64,000 nt of DNA from Eremophila alpestris peregrina (taxonomy: Eukaryota > Chordata > Aves > Passeriformes > Alaudidae): the NCBI GenBank assembly GCA_009792885.1, contig WMCF01000150.1, positions 727,358 through 791,357 of the forward strand. Reading direction: 5' to 3'. The position numbers and the translations under genes are program-made. The notes under the pieces were generated by a model, which worked only from the letters and a program-made list of their open reading frames with translations, was not told where the DNA came from and did no database searches. Shown here in pieces: positions 47,641 to 60,639 of the stretch; the stretch's first letter is position 1; each line of letters begins with the position of its first letter.

Positions 47641-47828
47641 AGCTGGTTCAGGTTGGACATCAGGAGGGATTTCTTCATGGAAAGGTTGCCCAAAATGGTT
47701 TGGAGCCCCAATCCCTGGAGATGTTCAAGGAATTACAGGATGTGGCACTCCGTGGGGGTCAGTCACAGCTTGGACTCAGAGATGCCGGAGGTTTTTCCCA
47801 ACCTCAGTGAGTCTGTGGTATCTCAGAG
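47641..47828 (+). mobile_element. CR1 LINE 3'-end fragment, copy 2 of a pair
   Basis: It starts at AGCTGGTTCAGGTTGGACAT and follows the same order as copy 1: CAGGAGGGATTTCTTCATGG, AAAGGTTGCCCAAAATGGTT, CAATCCCTGGAGATGTTCAA, GATGTGGCACTCCGTGGGG, GGACTCAGAGATGCCGGAGG, TTTTTCCCAACCTCAGTGAG. It ends near TCTGTGGTATCTC. It is most easily explained as a local tandem duplication of copy 1, because both share GTCAGTCACAGCTTGGACTC. Confidence 0.85.
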
Positions 47829-50404
47829 CCTTTGGGAACTGCCTCACTAATCCTACAGAGACACATTTTCACCTGCCTCCAGGTGATTTTGAGATGGGGC
47901 CCCTCGATGGCAGCACAAGACTCCCCTGTGCTCCTCCAGAGCAATCCCTCCACCTGGCAGAGAGAGGGAGCTGCCCCATCCTCCCACCTGAACACGCCTG
48001 AATTTTATTTCATTTTTTTTTTTAAAGCAAATCCTAAAGCTCTGAAGCCTAATTGCCTCTCATAGCAGCCAGATCCACATAATGACTACAGTGTTTTGCC
48101 ACGCTGAATAGCAGCTGTGTATCAGTAATATCTCTGGAGCAAGGTCAACTGCTCTGCAATAAAACTCCATCCTGCCTTTCACATCCCATCAGCACGATCA
48201 GCCAATTGGGCTCCTCTCCGAATACCAAATGCAGCAGCAAGCTCCAGAACGAGCTTCCTGTGAGAGTGACAGCCCTGCCTGGTGAGGCAGCACGGGGAGC
48301 ACACTCCTGTTGTCCCCAGTCCTTGCTCATGGTGCTTCCAGCCCCACTCCAGCCAGGTGAGGCCACAATACATCTCACGACTGATTAACACTGGCCTAAA
48401 TGTGTACAGGAATTGATGGCAAAACCCATTTCCCCCACAGCTTTTCACCCTGATCTCCCAAAACCTCTCTCCCCCTCCATCCTGTCCCCTGCCAAACCAA
48501 CCCCTCCTCCACGTCTGCACTTTAATTTGTTCCTGCTTTCATCCCTCTTTAAAAAGTGAAGGAATAACAGGGTTAAAAAAAAAAAAATCCATTTCAACAG
48601 GTTTTTCCTTTCCTCCTCCCCTTTCTTAAACGGATATTCATAAGCCCCGTGCCTGTTTTCCCATGGCTAATTAGCAGTGCAGATAATAAGCTGGTTTCAT
48701 GGAGTTAGCATGCATCAGTGTCTCTGCTAACTGGGTTAATTACACAGTGGATGGGCATTTGTTGGAGGGAGGGTGGTGAGGATGGGTCTCTTTTTCCCAG
48801 CAGGGCTCAGGAACCTGCAGGATTTTCCAGGCAGTGCCACCAGTTTTTGCAAGAATTCCGATTTTTTTCCAATAATTCTGATTTTCCAATGGTTTTGCCC
48901 CAAGTGCCACCAGCAATGTCCCCAGCCCTGGCTCACACCCACACTGGTTTCACACCAGTGACAATGTTTCTGTGCCAGATGCCCCTTTCTCCCAAGAATT
49001 GCTGAATTTTTGGTCGCTGAAGGTCTCTGAGCATTCAGCACTTTGAATTCTCCACATCTCAAGATAAAATACACAAATGAATTGTAGACAGGGAGAGACA
49101 CAAAAAAAAAAAAAACCCAAAAACCCAGGTGAATTCAAGGCCAGCCTTCAGGGGGTTAAGAGCAACAACTCTGCTGGCACAGGAGAGAAAGGAGAGATGA
49201 GTTCTCAGGCTCAAGAGCAATTTCAGAATCCACTCAAGCTTCATGCCACTCTGTGAAATCTCAGTGCACCTCAGCTAGATCAGAAATTGGTTTACATTCC
49301 CTTCTTTGTGTTTATGAGTTTGTAAAAGCTGATTTATTTTAGCCCATTGCTACTGTAGGATATTACAGCAGAGGCATCTATTGGGAGGAGAGCTGGGGTT
49401 CATTATAAAGTTGCTTAAACAAAGTCACTGCCATCAGGAAAGCTGGATCAGGGAGTGTTTTATTTATTATTGCATTGCAAGGAGACACCTTAGCAGCAGA
49501 GTTAAACCAGGCCTGGCAGCTGCTGGGGGAGAGGAGGGCTGTGGTCAGATGCAGTCAGTAGAAAAATTACTTTTCACTTCTCAGAGGACACAATTTCACC
49601 TGGAGGGTTTCATTTCTTACTCCGTTCCACCCTTGCACAGTGGCTGTGATGCCTCTTTTGCTCTCACTGCTGGAGGAAAGGCACCAGGCTGGGTGTTACC
49701 CCCCAAAAAAAGTCTGATTTTAACCATGAATGTGAAAGGTTTTGGCTTTCCTGTGCAGCTTCACATCCACGTGCCAGGCCCTGCTTCTCCCTCTGCAAGG
49801 CCAAAGCAGCCACCCCTTCTGCTGTGACCCCTGAGCTCCTGCTGAAAATTGGATATTTCACCCCACCCTTCACATTCATTCTCCTCAATCCCAACCCCTT
49901 GGCCTCCTCTCTGCTCCCTCCTTCCCAAAGGTTTTCCCCATGTCTTACTCAAGGAGTTCACAAGCAAAACCCAATTGTGGAACAATTTGAGAGCAATTTT
50001 ACAGCTGCCTCGTGATCAGAGGCAAAGCTCCTATCAGGGATGTTCACTTTGGAGCCACAGAAATAATGATCTCTGCTTGCAGGGGGAGAGAGACTGGGGG
50101 GAAATTGAATAATTCCCCACACTCCTCAGTGCCCAGATGGCTCCTGCCTGCATTTCTGAGCTGCCATCCAATAGTTTTGCCCAGGATATCTGGAGGAATT
50201 TTTCCCTGAAGAAAAAGAGGCTGGAAAGTCCCCCAGGCACGAGTGGAGTGCATTCCTTTAGCCACTGCACTGCCACTCCAGCTGATCTCAGGGGTGGGTT
50301 TGCAGCAGGAGGAAGTGAATTAGGAAATAACAGCACTCCACACATCCACTGCTGTGATTCCTGACCCACTGGTGGATGTAAAAGAGATGGAGGGTGACTT
50401 CTCA
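47829..50404. other. Non-coding sequence with one TAAT-rich segment
   Basis: No exon is recognised. The segment at about 48620-48740 is unique and carries GGATATTCATAAG, GGCTAATTAGCAG, GATAATAAGC, TAGCATGCATCAG and GGGTTAATTAC, so it is a candidate regulatory element. A runs occur near 48577-48588 and 49102-49114. Confidence 0.5.
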
Positions 50405-50580
50405 CACAGGTGATGGGACAAGGGGGAGCAGTTTTAAACCAAAAGAGGAGAGATTGACATCAGCTCTTGGGGAGGAATTCTTCCCTGGGAGGGTGGGCAG
50501 GCCCTGGCACAGGTTTCCCAGAGAAGCTGTGGCTGCCCCTGGACCCCTGGAAGTGTCCAAGGCCAGGTTTTCATGCTGGG
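50405..50580 (+). mobile_element. CR1 LINE 3'-end fragment
   Basis: The order is typical: TTTTAAACCAAAAGAGGAGAG, then GGAATTCTTCCCTGGGAGGG, GGGCAGGCCCTGGCACAGG, TTTCCCAGAGAAGCTGTGGC, TGGAAGTGTCCAAGGCCAGG, and then an abrupt end in GGGATTTTATGATTTC, so the usual segment between these is deleted. Orientation is plus. Confidence 0.8.
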
Positions 50581-52289
50581 ATTTTATGATTTCCTCAGTT
50601 ATCCTTAATAATTAATCAGAATCTCTGAGCCCTCTGGGGAAGGGCTGTGTTTGCACAGCACTTGTCTCTGCTCTCAGCTGGTGCCACGATGAACTGAATC
50701 CTTAAAAAACTGCCCTGACACGTTAAAAAAACTCTCCTCTGAAAGCAGAGTGAAAAATAACACTCTCCTCCACGGAGCTAAACCCAAATGCAGGCACTTT
50801 TAAAACTTCCTTTATAACTTCCTGATCCAGATCTGAAAATTGGCTGTCAGATCAAGCCAACAAATCGCAGCTCTGCCCTTCCTCCCTTAATTCCATGCCA
50901 GGATCAGCTGGAGCTGCAGGAGGAATGAATAAACAGCTTCAAACCTTCAAACCCTGCACCTTTTCCTCCAAAGATAATCACACACGCACTTGATTTAATA
51001 GCTGATCCCAGAGGAGATTAAAGCTGAAAGGAATAGGCCACATATGAGGAGTTTTTATCTGTAGGTGGGAGAGATTTCCAAGGCAGCCACACAGGCTGGA
51101 GGAGTGGACAAAGTTTCCTCTGTCACCTGTAAAAATGTGGCTTCTTAAAGGAGTTTTGCATGAAAATCCCACATAAAATGGGGATTTTGAGCTTTGCTGG
51201 GGCAGTGTGTGACATTCTAGGGCAGTGTGAGACACCCTGCCAGCCTCAAAGCCCCTTGCCAAGGGTCACCCTCAGACAGGGATATTATTCTGATTCATTC
51301 TTCAATTCTTATTCATGGAAAAAAACCACAAAAATCCTGACCCTTGGCTGGTGGATGAGGTGAGAGTGAAAGCAGTGGCACTGTGGCTGGGTACCCCTGA
51401 CACCCCCCTGATCCTCTTGTTGGGTCAAACGGGTTCTGCAGCTCTTTGAGACTCCAAATCCCCAGAAATAAATCCTCCTAAAGAGGCCTGAGCTGGCTCT
51501 CCAAGTGCCAACTCCAGGCTCTGAGATGTAACACAGAGAAGACAAACTGTGCACCCATTAGCACCACATCAATATCATTTAAAGCCCCATTCTGAGGAGG
51601 GCCTGGCAGCCCTCTTAATGCATTTCATTTCCCTGTGCCTGAGAGTGGACATAAATAATTGTGCAGTGCTGGCCCTTCCCACCCCATCCTCCCCAGCCAG
51701 ACGGATTATCTCTTGTTCTTTGCCCAGATTTGGCTCCAGGATGCAAACACCATTGATGGCCACTGATTGTTGGAAAGGCCGAGTGCATAATGTACCATAA
51801 AATGAGATTTTTAATACTCAGTGGGAGATCTGAGCAAGCTCTGGTTTGTCACAGCGGCCTCTGTTCCCACACTTGAGTGATCCCCAGCTCTTGGGGCTTC
51901 CCACTGGGTTCAGGAGAACCTGGAGGGAGGAGAACACTCATCCAGAATGGCCTTAACGATTCTGTTTTCTGCTTTTTGTTTTTACCACTTTGTCCTCAGA
52001 TTTTTTTGCCTTGCAAGGGCTGCCCTTGGTCCCAATCCTTGCTCAGACTGGCAGGAACTCTCTGTGCAGAGAACAGGCCAGGAGATGAAGGGAAATTCCA
52101 CAAATTGGGATGGCAGGCTCAGCTCTGGGCTGTTTCCCTCTCAAAGCCAAGCTGCAGGATTCAGTTTTATCCTCCCAAAGTTGGGAAAGCAGCAGAGCTG
52201 GGCCTGGGGAGCAGACTGCAAGCAGAGGAGAGGAAAAAAATCCATCATGAATTAATCACAATAGGGCATCTTTCCTCAGCCTCCCATAA

Positions 52290-52440
52290 AAACTCCAGTG
52301 TGATAATTTAGTGGGGAGAGGATCCTCTAATGAGCGTCGAGGAAGCTGCAGTCGTCTTAATGGGCTCCTTAATGAAGAATCATTTAGGATTTTATTAACA
52401 CTGAGGAAAAACACATGGTGTTTGGTAGCTGTTTGGAGCT
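52290..52440. promoter_or_regulatory. Unique candidate conserved element
   Basis: The sequence AGTGTGATAATTTAGTGGGG, CTCTAATGAGCGTCGAGGAA, TGCAGTCGTCTTAATGGGCT, CCTTAATGAAGAATCATTTA is unique, dense in TAAT/ATTA cores and retains CpGs. There is no coding frame with splice sites. Function is inference. Confidence 0.3.
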
Positions 52441-54832
52441 GGGTGAACATGAAAAATCGCCTCAGATGCTCAAACACAAGCTCTCTAATGGGCCCCTCTT
52501 TGGTGCTTGAAGGATATCACAGGTTGGGCCTCTGTGAATCCAGAAAGAGGATTTTGTGCTGGTTCCTGACACGGAATTCCCAGCACACCCAGGGCTGTGG
52601 CAAGTGCCAGTGGTGCCATGTGGATCCCAGGTGTTCTCACCAGTGAAGAGCCAGTGGAAGCCACCAGTGGGTGAGATTCCAGCCTGGGATCTCATCCTGG
52701 CTTTGCTCCGGGTTCTTCCAAAGAGCAGTGTTTGCCAAGTGATCCCAGTTTTCCATTTTGCTCCTCGTGTTCTCTTTATGTTTTAAGTCCTGACACCACC
52801 CAACCTTCCAGCCAGGTCCTGGTGCAGCAGTTGAGGTGGGAGAGGAGAAGTTGTCATTTCCCAGCCCAGTTTTCCCAGTGAACTGGGCAGTTTGTTCTGT
52901 AGGCACCACATATCAGTGTGAGTGGATAAAGGCAGGAGTTTCCTGCTCTGCAGCCCTCCTGTGTGGGATTTGTTCACTGCAGAAAGGCTGAGCTTGCCTG
53001 CAGAGCCCAGCTCCAAATGCCAGCAGCTCATGGGAAACGTTTCATTCTAGTTCTGAGAATGGCTTCAGGTGGAGATCATTCCATCCAGGCAATTATGCAA
53101 GCAGGGATCCTGCAAGAAGCAAAAAAGGTGCTAAGAGAGGGCATAAAGAGGTTATGTTTCCTTTCCCTAGGCCTGGGTTTGCTGGGGGACTTTTCTCCCA
53201 GCTTTCTCTGATCATATCCCTCCATCCTTGTCCCCTGTGGAACCTTCCATCTCTGCACCTCCATCAGGAGAACTTGGTGATGGATCTCTCCTTGATCCAA
53301 AAAAAAAAAAAGGTTTTCCCTAATTTTAAGCTTCCTAAAGGACATCTAAATCTGTCCCTAAGAGGCCAGCAGTGGGGAAAGACAGAAATAGCCCTGAAAT
53401 TACTGCCTCAATCTATCAGTGCTGCTTACTGTGCAGTCCCAAGGCCAGCAGTAACCACACAGAGTTAATTAAATGGGTATCTGTGCCCTTAAACATAAAA
53501 CACAGCCAGGAGGTACCTCCAGCATTCATTGGATGCCAAAGAAATAAAGAAGGTTAAAAAAAAAAAAAAAAGGAAGAATGGAAACATTTTGGATTAAGAT
53601 AAAGGAAGGAAGGGGGTGTTCATTTTCTTTCCTGATGCTTCACTTTGATGGATGCCAGGAGCTGAACTCTTGTTTAAACAAGACCTTGTTTTTCCAAGAT
53701 TTGTGCCTCGGTGCAGTGGAAGCAGCAAGGGAGGGGTTTTTGCCAAATTCAATAGAATCAGTCAATAATATTTCATTAACACAGAGGCAGTATCACAAGC
53801 TTTAAAGTGTGGACACAGTGCTCACAATTTATTTTCAAGGTAGATTTATTCTCCCACTGCAGTTGGCAGTAAAATAAATGGCAATATTACCATTATAATT
53901 AATCTCTAACCTTGAAATTCTAGTAATGACTGAAAAAAAAAAAAGAAAAGGAAGCTATCTTTGAGGGAGAATGTTCTGGGGAGGTATAATGTGCAGGTGG
54001 ATTTATTTCACATTCAATTAAAACACGAACACTTCTGTTACTCCATCAGCTTTGATTTGCCAACATCTTGCTCTGGTTTTACTGCAAGCAGAAATTAGGT
54101 TCTTGTGTTTCTAATGGAGTCAGCACCAGATTAAAAGAGTATTTACCCAAACAGTTCACGAGTGCTTTGGGCTGCCTTTGAATGGCTCCTGATTCACAGC
54201 AATTTGAGGACGCCGTTCCCTGCAGATTGTTTGGATTGTGGGATGTTTGTGACACATAAAAAATGCCTGAAGCTTTCAGGTTCCTGCCACAGAGGAGATG
54301 TGGCTGAGTTACCACCAAACACCCTCCTCTGGCTTCCCCTGGCCAAATTTACAACCAAGACTCAGCATCAGGAGGGTTTTTTCCCAACCAAAAAAGATCC
54401 ACAGCCTGTGTCTGCTGCACAGAGAGGCTGAGATTGGCAGAGATTAAATAAATAAGAATAACAATCTGTTAAAACAGGGTGAGGGAAAAAAAAAATCAGC
54501 TGTCCCAGGCACATGATAAGATTTGAGTCATTCTCTGTGCTGGGAAAGAATTGGGAGCCTTGAGAGTGATAGAGGCAGTTTGGAAATTAGGAAATTAGAC
54601 ATTATTTAAGCTTCCACTCTCCCTGTTGATAGTTAATCAGGTTCACTGCTGTACTGAGATTCACTGGAGATGTTCCTCTCTGCTTGTTCCTGTCTGGGCT
54701 TCCAAGGGATGTTCACCCATCCATTGGGGTGTGAGAGCCTGAATAATTTTGGCTCAGTTCTCTGCTGTCATGCCTAAGTGGTGGCCAATGCACCTGGACT
54801 CCAGTGTGGAATAACAACACTAACTCTGGATC

Positions 54833-54836
<4 letters not shown>

Positions 54837-54864
<28 letters not shown>
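54837..54864. repeat. 28-base A homopolymer
   Basis: Twenty-eight consecutive A lie in the window. No LINE or pseudogene body is recognisable upstream of it, so it is not obviously a retroposon tail. Confidence 0.9.
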
Positions 54865-57304
54865 CCCCAAACTTCAGAAAACGCTGCCAAATAAACCCTG
54901 AGGAAAAGAAAGTGATGAAAATATAAATGTTTAGAAAGAGATAAGAGACAAAGGGCCTAAACATGCCCAGAGAGAGAGGAAATGAAAGTTGGGAAGTGGT
55001 GTTCAGTGGGTTTAAATGAACTCCCTGATTATCACAGATTGGCAGTGCTGATGAGCTGCCTCCCTGGGTGCTGCACTGCTCAGGCACAGTCCTGCCAGCT
55101 TTTTCCAGAGATAAAATTGCTCCAGCTGGGTTTGTTTCCCCCATCAGCTTGTGCTGATCTCTTTCTACCCCATCTTCAGACACAGCAAAAGAGGCAGGGA
55201 GAGAATTTTGGGAAGAGACAGGTGATTTTTTGCCTTCTGGTTTGCAGAAATCTCTGTGTGCTGTGCTTTCAGGTTTCCTCAGGAACATGTTCCTTAGACA
55301 TGGGCAGGTCCTCCCGTGCTCCAAGGAAGAATTTATGGAAGTGGAGAAAGTTGTTTTAAATTATTCAATATAAATGTAAATAGGAGAAAGGGTTCCTTTG
55401 AATAAATTGTGGGGTTTATGCTCTGCCCTGGGAAAGTGGGCAGCAGGTTAGGATCTGCCTGCAGAATCGGAGGCAGGATTTTTTCTTGGTGCTTGATGCA
55501 AATAACAGAAATATGCTTTACATTTTAGAAGGAAGCTTATGAAATATTAAAGCCAAACTCCCAGGTCCCATCTCCTATTGAAATGGAGAGCTCTTGAGGG
55601 AGGCTGGAGGATGGCAAAGGAAGGCTGAGGGGAGTGTGCAAGGCAGGGAAAAACAAAGTATGGGAAGGGCTGGCTGGGAAGGCAAATGTTTATAGAGAGG
55701 GAGAGATGGCCACGGGGAAGGATGATGAAAGGGAAATGTGCAATGTTTGTGTGTCCCAGGAGAGGCTCCCCCTTCTCCCAGGCCCCTTGTGTGTGGCAGG
55801 GGGTGGATTCTCCCAAGGGACAGCAACAAAAAATGGAGCAGGGCATGGAAGTTCCTTGAATTATTCAGTGCTCATAAATTACCTCTCTTTGTCACTGCCT
55901 GTTTTGTTTCAGGGGAGGGATGAGGGGATGGGGTATGACCAGGAGCCCTGATGATGTGCAGGTCCATGCCTTGGTCAGGCAGGGAGAGGACCAAGAATAC
56001 AATTTTTCAGATTTCACCACTTTTCCATAGCATGGAACTCATTTCTCCTCACCCAGAGAATTCAATTCATCACAAAAATAAAGCAAAAAAGCAAAGGGCA
56101 ACTCTAGTGGGGAAAAGCAGATGCTCTTGTTTCTCTCAGAGCTCACAGCCTGCTCCTCTCTTCCTTCACACCAAGTCCCACAGCCCCGGGGATCTCCCAC
56201 AGCATTCCAGAGTCTCCTTATCCCATGGAATGAAGGAGTTAGTTTCTGTTTCCCTGCCCTAGAACCAGGAGCAGTTCTCCTGGCACAGAGGCCACAGAAT
56301 GCTCTGTGTCAGGAACACAGCAAGGACTGGGAAGGGTGGTTTTGGAGGGAGTGGGGAAGTGGGAAGTTCTTGGACCCAGGAAAACACAGCAAGAAACGAA
56401 CACCAGCTCTGCACTGTGAGCCCTAAGGCACCATTGTTTTATATTTCTGATTGTTTCACCTCTATCTGAGACCAGCAGTACAAAATCCAGGCTCTGGGGG
56501 TGAGCAGAGGAAGAGGAGGATGGAGCACAAGGAGTGAGGTCTCTGCAGCACTGGCTCATCCCTGGGTGCTGCCAGGTCTCACCTTGGCTCAGAGGCAGGC
56601 GGGGACACTCGGAGCCTGTGTGATCCCACAAACAGGTCCATTAAACCTGCGGCAGGGGACCAGGGGGGTGGCAGCTGCCAGGGCCTGCAGCAGGAGCAGG
56701 AGGGTAATTAGCAGCTGAGGCAGGGAGCTGCAGCAATCCCTGCTCGGGTGCTGTTTGATGATCAGCCTGCGCCGCCCCCAGAGAGCAGCTCCATGAAAAA
56801 TGCAGGAGAGTGGCTGCGTGTGAAACTCCATAAACATCACCCCTGAGAGGGAGAGGGGGGAAACGGTGGCTGTGCAAGGGGCCAGAGCAAAGCCAGCAGC
56901 ACTGAGCCTGGGGGGAAGGAACCCAGAGCATGGGGAAGGAACCCAGAGCACGGGGAAAGGCTCTGGAGAAGAGGAACACCCATTGAATTGCTCCAGCTTG
57001 CTGCCATCAGGAAGGGGTGGATGGGGTGGGACAGGCACATCTCTATGGGGAGAGACAGAGCTACACATCAGGGCATGCAGAAACTTCCACACATAAATAT
57101 ATATATGCAACTTTAATATTTTTATTTATTTATTTTAATATTTTTATTTAAATCCATATCCGGCGCATCTGTGAGTGAAACGCCCGTGACACAGGTCTCT
57201 GTCTCAGTGACCTCAGACACTGCAAGTGGCTGTCCCCAAGGGCCATGTGACACATGGGACAGCCAGGAACAGAGATCAGCCCTGGCACTGCCCCTCAGCT
57301 GAGG

Positions 57305-57321
57305 CACACACACACACACAC
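57305..57321. repeat. (CA)n microsatellite
   Basis: About eight CA units in unique sequence, seen directly. Confidence 0.9.
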
Positions 57322-58389
57322 TTCTTTAACATGCCTGCAGCAAACAACCCAGCTTCTATTTTGTCTGATTTATTTTCTTCCTTCCCTCTTGAGTTAGGCA
57401 GCATGACCACTTCAGATATTTCTGGGGCTAAATATGGAATGCAGCAAGAGGCAAGCAGAAATCAGGGTTTAAACATCTGCCTTCCTTGGTTGGATGTGTC
57501 TGGGAAATCTGAAAAACTCCTTTGAAAGACAGACAGGAGATCAATTCCATCACTGCAGTGATGTCCCTTAGCAGGTCACTTTTCTCCTAGGAGATCTGAT
57601 TCCTGAAGTTTATACATTTCTGAAACACTTTTTTTTTGACTGCATCACTTAGAGCACTGCCAACACAGCAGAAAGAGGCAAAAACAATATTATTTAACTT
57701 CTCATTAGGGCATCTGACAGTAAATATGGACCTGCCAGGAACATTTTCATGACGTACAGCACTCCTGCAGCATTTTTAGCAGCACCTCCCCAAAAAAGCC
57801 ATCAGTTTGAACCCCTTGAATTGCTGACAGCTGGGTCATTGCTGGAAGCTGTGTTTGTATTTACTGACAGGGCTGGGGATCCCAGCAATGCAATCATTTG
57901 CTTGAGTTCCCCAGGCAAGGGTGGATAATAAGTGGCTGTAAACAGAAATGGATAGAGAAATGTTGGTGTGGAGAAGAACTGGCAGAGAAAACACACGGGG
58001 GTGGCTCCAGGGTGTGCTGTACCTGAGCAGGGAGGGCTCACCTGGATCCCTCAGCTCGGCCATGCACTTTTTGAGGTGTGGATTCCCCAGCCAGGATTCT
58101 CCTGCCCCTCAGGCATTAAATTCCCTTCTTATTCCCGCAGAAAATCACATTTTTATTTCGCCCTCCTCCACCCTCCAGCCACCTTTCCCTGCCACCAGCA
58201 CGCTCTGAACACTGGGGAGATCTCAATGAAAACAAAACACCTGATCCAACAAATTCAGAAACCTCAAGGAAACTGTGCTGGGAGCAGGAAAACCTCTCTC
58301 CCCACCCGGGATGTGCTGGAGCTGCCCCCGTGCCTGGCTGGATGCGAGGAGTGCATCACGAGGCTCCTGCTGCCAGCTGGATGCTGGTG

Positions 58390-58570
58390 CTGCCACCGGC
58401 TCAGCACCAATTATTTATGAAAGGAAATAGAAACAAAACTGCTTGACATTTGAAAAGAAATCATTACCACACACTTGTGGAGAATCAGAGCTGGAGTGCT
58501 TTAAAGTTCCGTGTCCCAGCGCTTAATTAGAGAAGAGGCAGTTTATGTTTAGCTCTCATGAAAGATTTAA
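58390..58570. promoter_or_regulatory. Unique candidate conserved element
   Basis: The stretch has CACCAATTATTTATGAAAGG, CATTTGAAAAGAAATCATTA, GCGCTTAATTAGAGAAGAGG and TTTATGTTTAGCTCTCATGA. It is AT-rich, non-repetitive and lies between GC-rich flanks, in the style of conserved non-coding elements. No direct proof. Confidence 0.25.
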
Positions 58571-60179
58571 CCCGCCGGATGCTTTGAGTGCTTCCAGCCC
58601 AGCCCTGCTGCTGGCCCAGCCCCTTCCACCTCAGCCCCTGCCCGGGGACACCGATCCCAGCCCCGGGAATGCTCAGGGGAGGTGTTCCCGCAGTTCCAGA
58701 CCCCACAGGGATGGTTTGGATCCATCAGAGCAGGACCTTGGTGCGGCGTGTGGGAATCTCAGTGAAGCCTTTCCCTTTCTCCCCGTGCCTGGAAAATCCT
58801 TGGCACATCAGCTCTGTCACTGTCCTCCCCAGGGCAGGAGCAGCTTTGGCTAAACCTGCCTCGGTTTCTTTCTTTGCCCTTATTTTTACAAAACACCTCT
58901 GCGGGGATGGGGTTGATATTTTGCTTTATTTTCCTCTCTCCCTGCCAGACCTCCTTGGCTCACAGAGCCTGCTCCTTATTTCGGGGCCCTGCTCTCAGCT
59001 GGAGATGACACTGCTCACCTCCATCCCTCACCTCCAAACCAGATGGAGCAGGTGTAGCATGAAGATAAATAGAGTGAGCAGCACAAACTGCTCAGATAAT
59101 GGGATCTGTGAAAGCTCCCACAGCCAACCATCATTGCAGCTACAGCTGAATTTCCCTAATCTAGACAAGCCCCTGCTTCCCTGTCCTTCAAACAGCAGTT
59201 TCATTTGCATTAAAAAAAAATATAAATCCTTCTGAGATGATGTGGATTGCACTTTTTTTTTTTTCTCCCCCTTCATGCTTTACAAGATATAAACATTGAG
59301 TCTTGTGTATAAACGTAGCCTCTGGGTAGGGATTCCTGGGAAATCGAGAAGCAGGCCATTTTTCAGATAAATGATTTATACAGAAGATGCTATGGATGAC
59401 CTGATGCTGACCTGTTTGAATTAATTCCAGTATTTGAGCTTCCATTTCTATTAAAACTCCATTTACCAGGAAAGTGAAAAGGTAATTATCGTCCCCAGCT
59501 TTAAATCACTCCACTGCTGAATTATTAAAGGGAAGAATTAAAAATAATCAGGCTTTTTCATTATACTTCATAGAGAGGAAATTAAAGGTGTAAGAATGTA
59601 TTTTTTGCTTGAATTTAAGTATTCATTTCTGAGATTTATGTAGAAATAGAAATGATTCTCTTTGCGTGCCCAGCTTGTTCTCTTTATGAAGACACACAGA
59701 CACACACAGGGGGGACGGTAAAAAAGTAAAAGCCCTCTTGTAAAATGGGTAAAAAAAAAAAAAAAGAATAGCAGGAAGAAGGGATTTAACATGAAGAAGT
59801 ATAGGAGAGCGTTTTGCATTTTAATACCCTTTTTTTTCTGCACAATTACACCTCTGAGTGATCCAGCAGAGGGAGATTAAGCTGCTACTAATTTCAGATA
59901 TACAGTTGTAAAATGCTGGGTTAGTTCTTATCGGGAGATGTGAGGGAAAATCCGACACTGTCAGGAGGCAGGAGAGAACGGATTGCTCCTGGTGCCAGCT
60001 CACGGGAGAGGCTGCAGCGGGAGCTGAGCATCCCAGGGACGTGCCTGCTCCCAGGGAAAGGGGCTCACAACTCCACACAAAGCAAATCCCAGCCCCTGTG
60101 CGCTCTGCGGAGTGGGAACAGGCTGGGAATGGCCCGTCAGGATGAGAGGAGTGAGAGCTCACACCCTGCCAGATCCCTG

Positions 60180-60563
60180 GAAAAGGGAGGGAATTGCAGC
60201 AGGAAAAGGGAGGGAATTGTAGCAGGAAAAGAAAGGGAAATGCAGCAGGGAAAGGAAGGGAATTGCTGTAGGAAGAGGGAGGAATTGCAGAGGAAAAGAG
60301 GGAATTGTAGCAGGAAAAGGCAGGGAAATACAGCAGGGAAAGGGAGGGAATTGCAGAGGAAAATGAAAGGAATTGTAGCAGGAAAAGGAAGGGAATTGCT
60401 GTAGGAAAAGGGAGGAATTACAGCAGGAAAAGGAAGGGAATTACAGCAGAAAAAGGAAGGGAATTGCAGCAGGAAAAGGGAAGGAATTGCAGAGGAAAAG
60501 GAAAGGAATTGTAGCAGGAAAAAGAGAGGGAATTGCATCAGGAAAAGGGAGGGATTGCAGCAG
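60180..60563. repeat. Purine-rich minisatellite, about 17 units of 21-24 bp
   Basis: The consensus unit is close to GAAAAGGGAGGGAATTGCAGCAG (23 bases), with 21-24 base variants. The plus strand is roughly 85-90% purine over about 380 bases. The long open frames on both strands are products of the repeat. It directly precedes the CR1 reverse-transcriptase remnant. Confidence 0.95.
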
Positions 60564-60639
60564 GAAAAGCAAAGCTGGTGCCTGGGTTTCATCGCTGAAG
60601 CAGGGAATCTAGGCCAGCCAACATCTGTCCCTGGCAGAG

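Larger units (their letters stand above)
50581..60179. other. Non-coding, presumably intergenic sequence
   Basis: About 9.6 kb has no convincing gene. Candidate regulatory segments lie at about 52290-52440 and 58390-58570. There is a 28-base A run at 54837-54864, a CA microsatellite at 57305-57321, an AT-rich simple stretch at 57090-57155 and a 21-bp duplication at 56913-56960 (GGGGAAGGAACCCAGAGCA). No LINE or LTR is recognised. Confidence 0.5.

Noticed and set aside
54837..54864. Poly-A run as tail of a processed pseudogene
   Set aside because: No recognisable gene body or target-site duplication is visible next to it.
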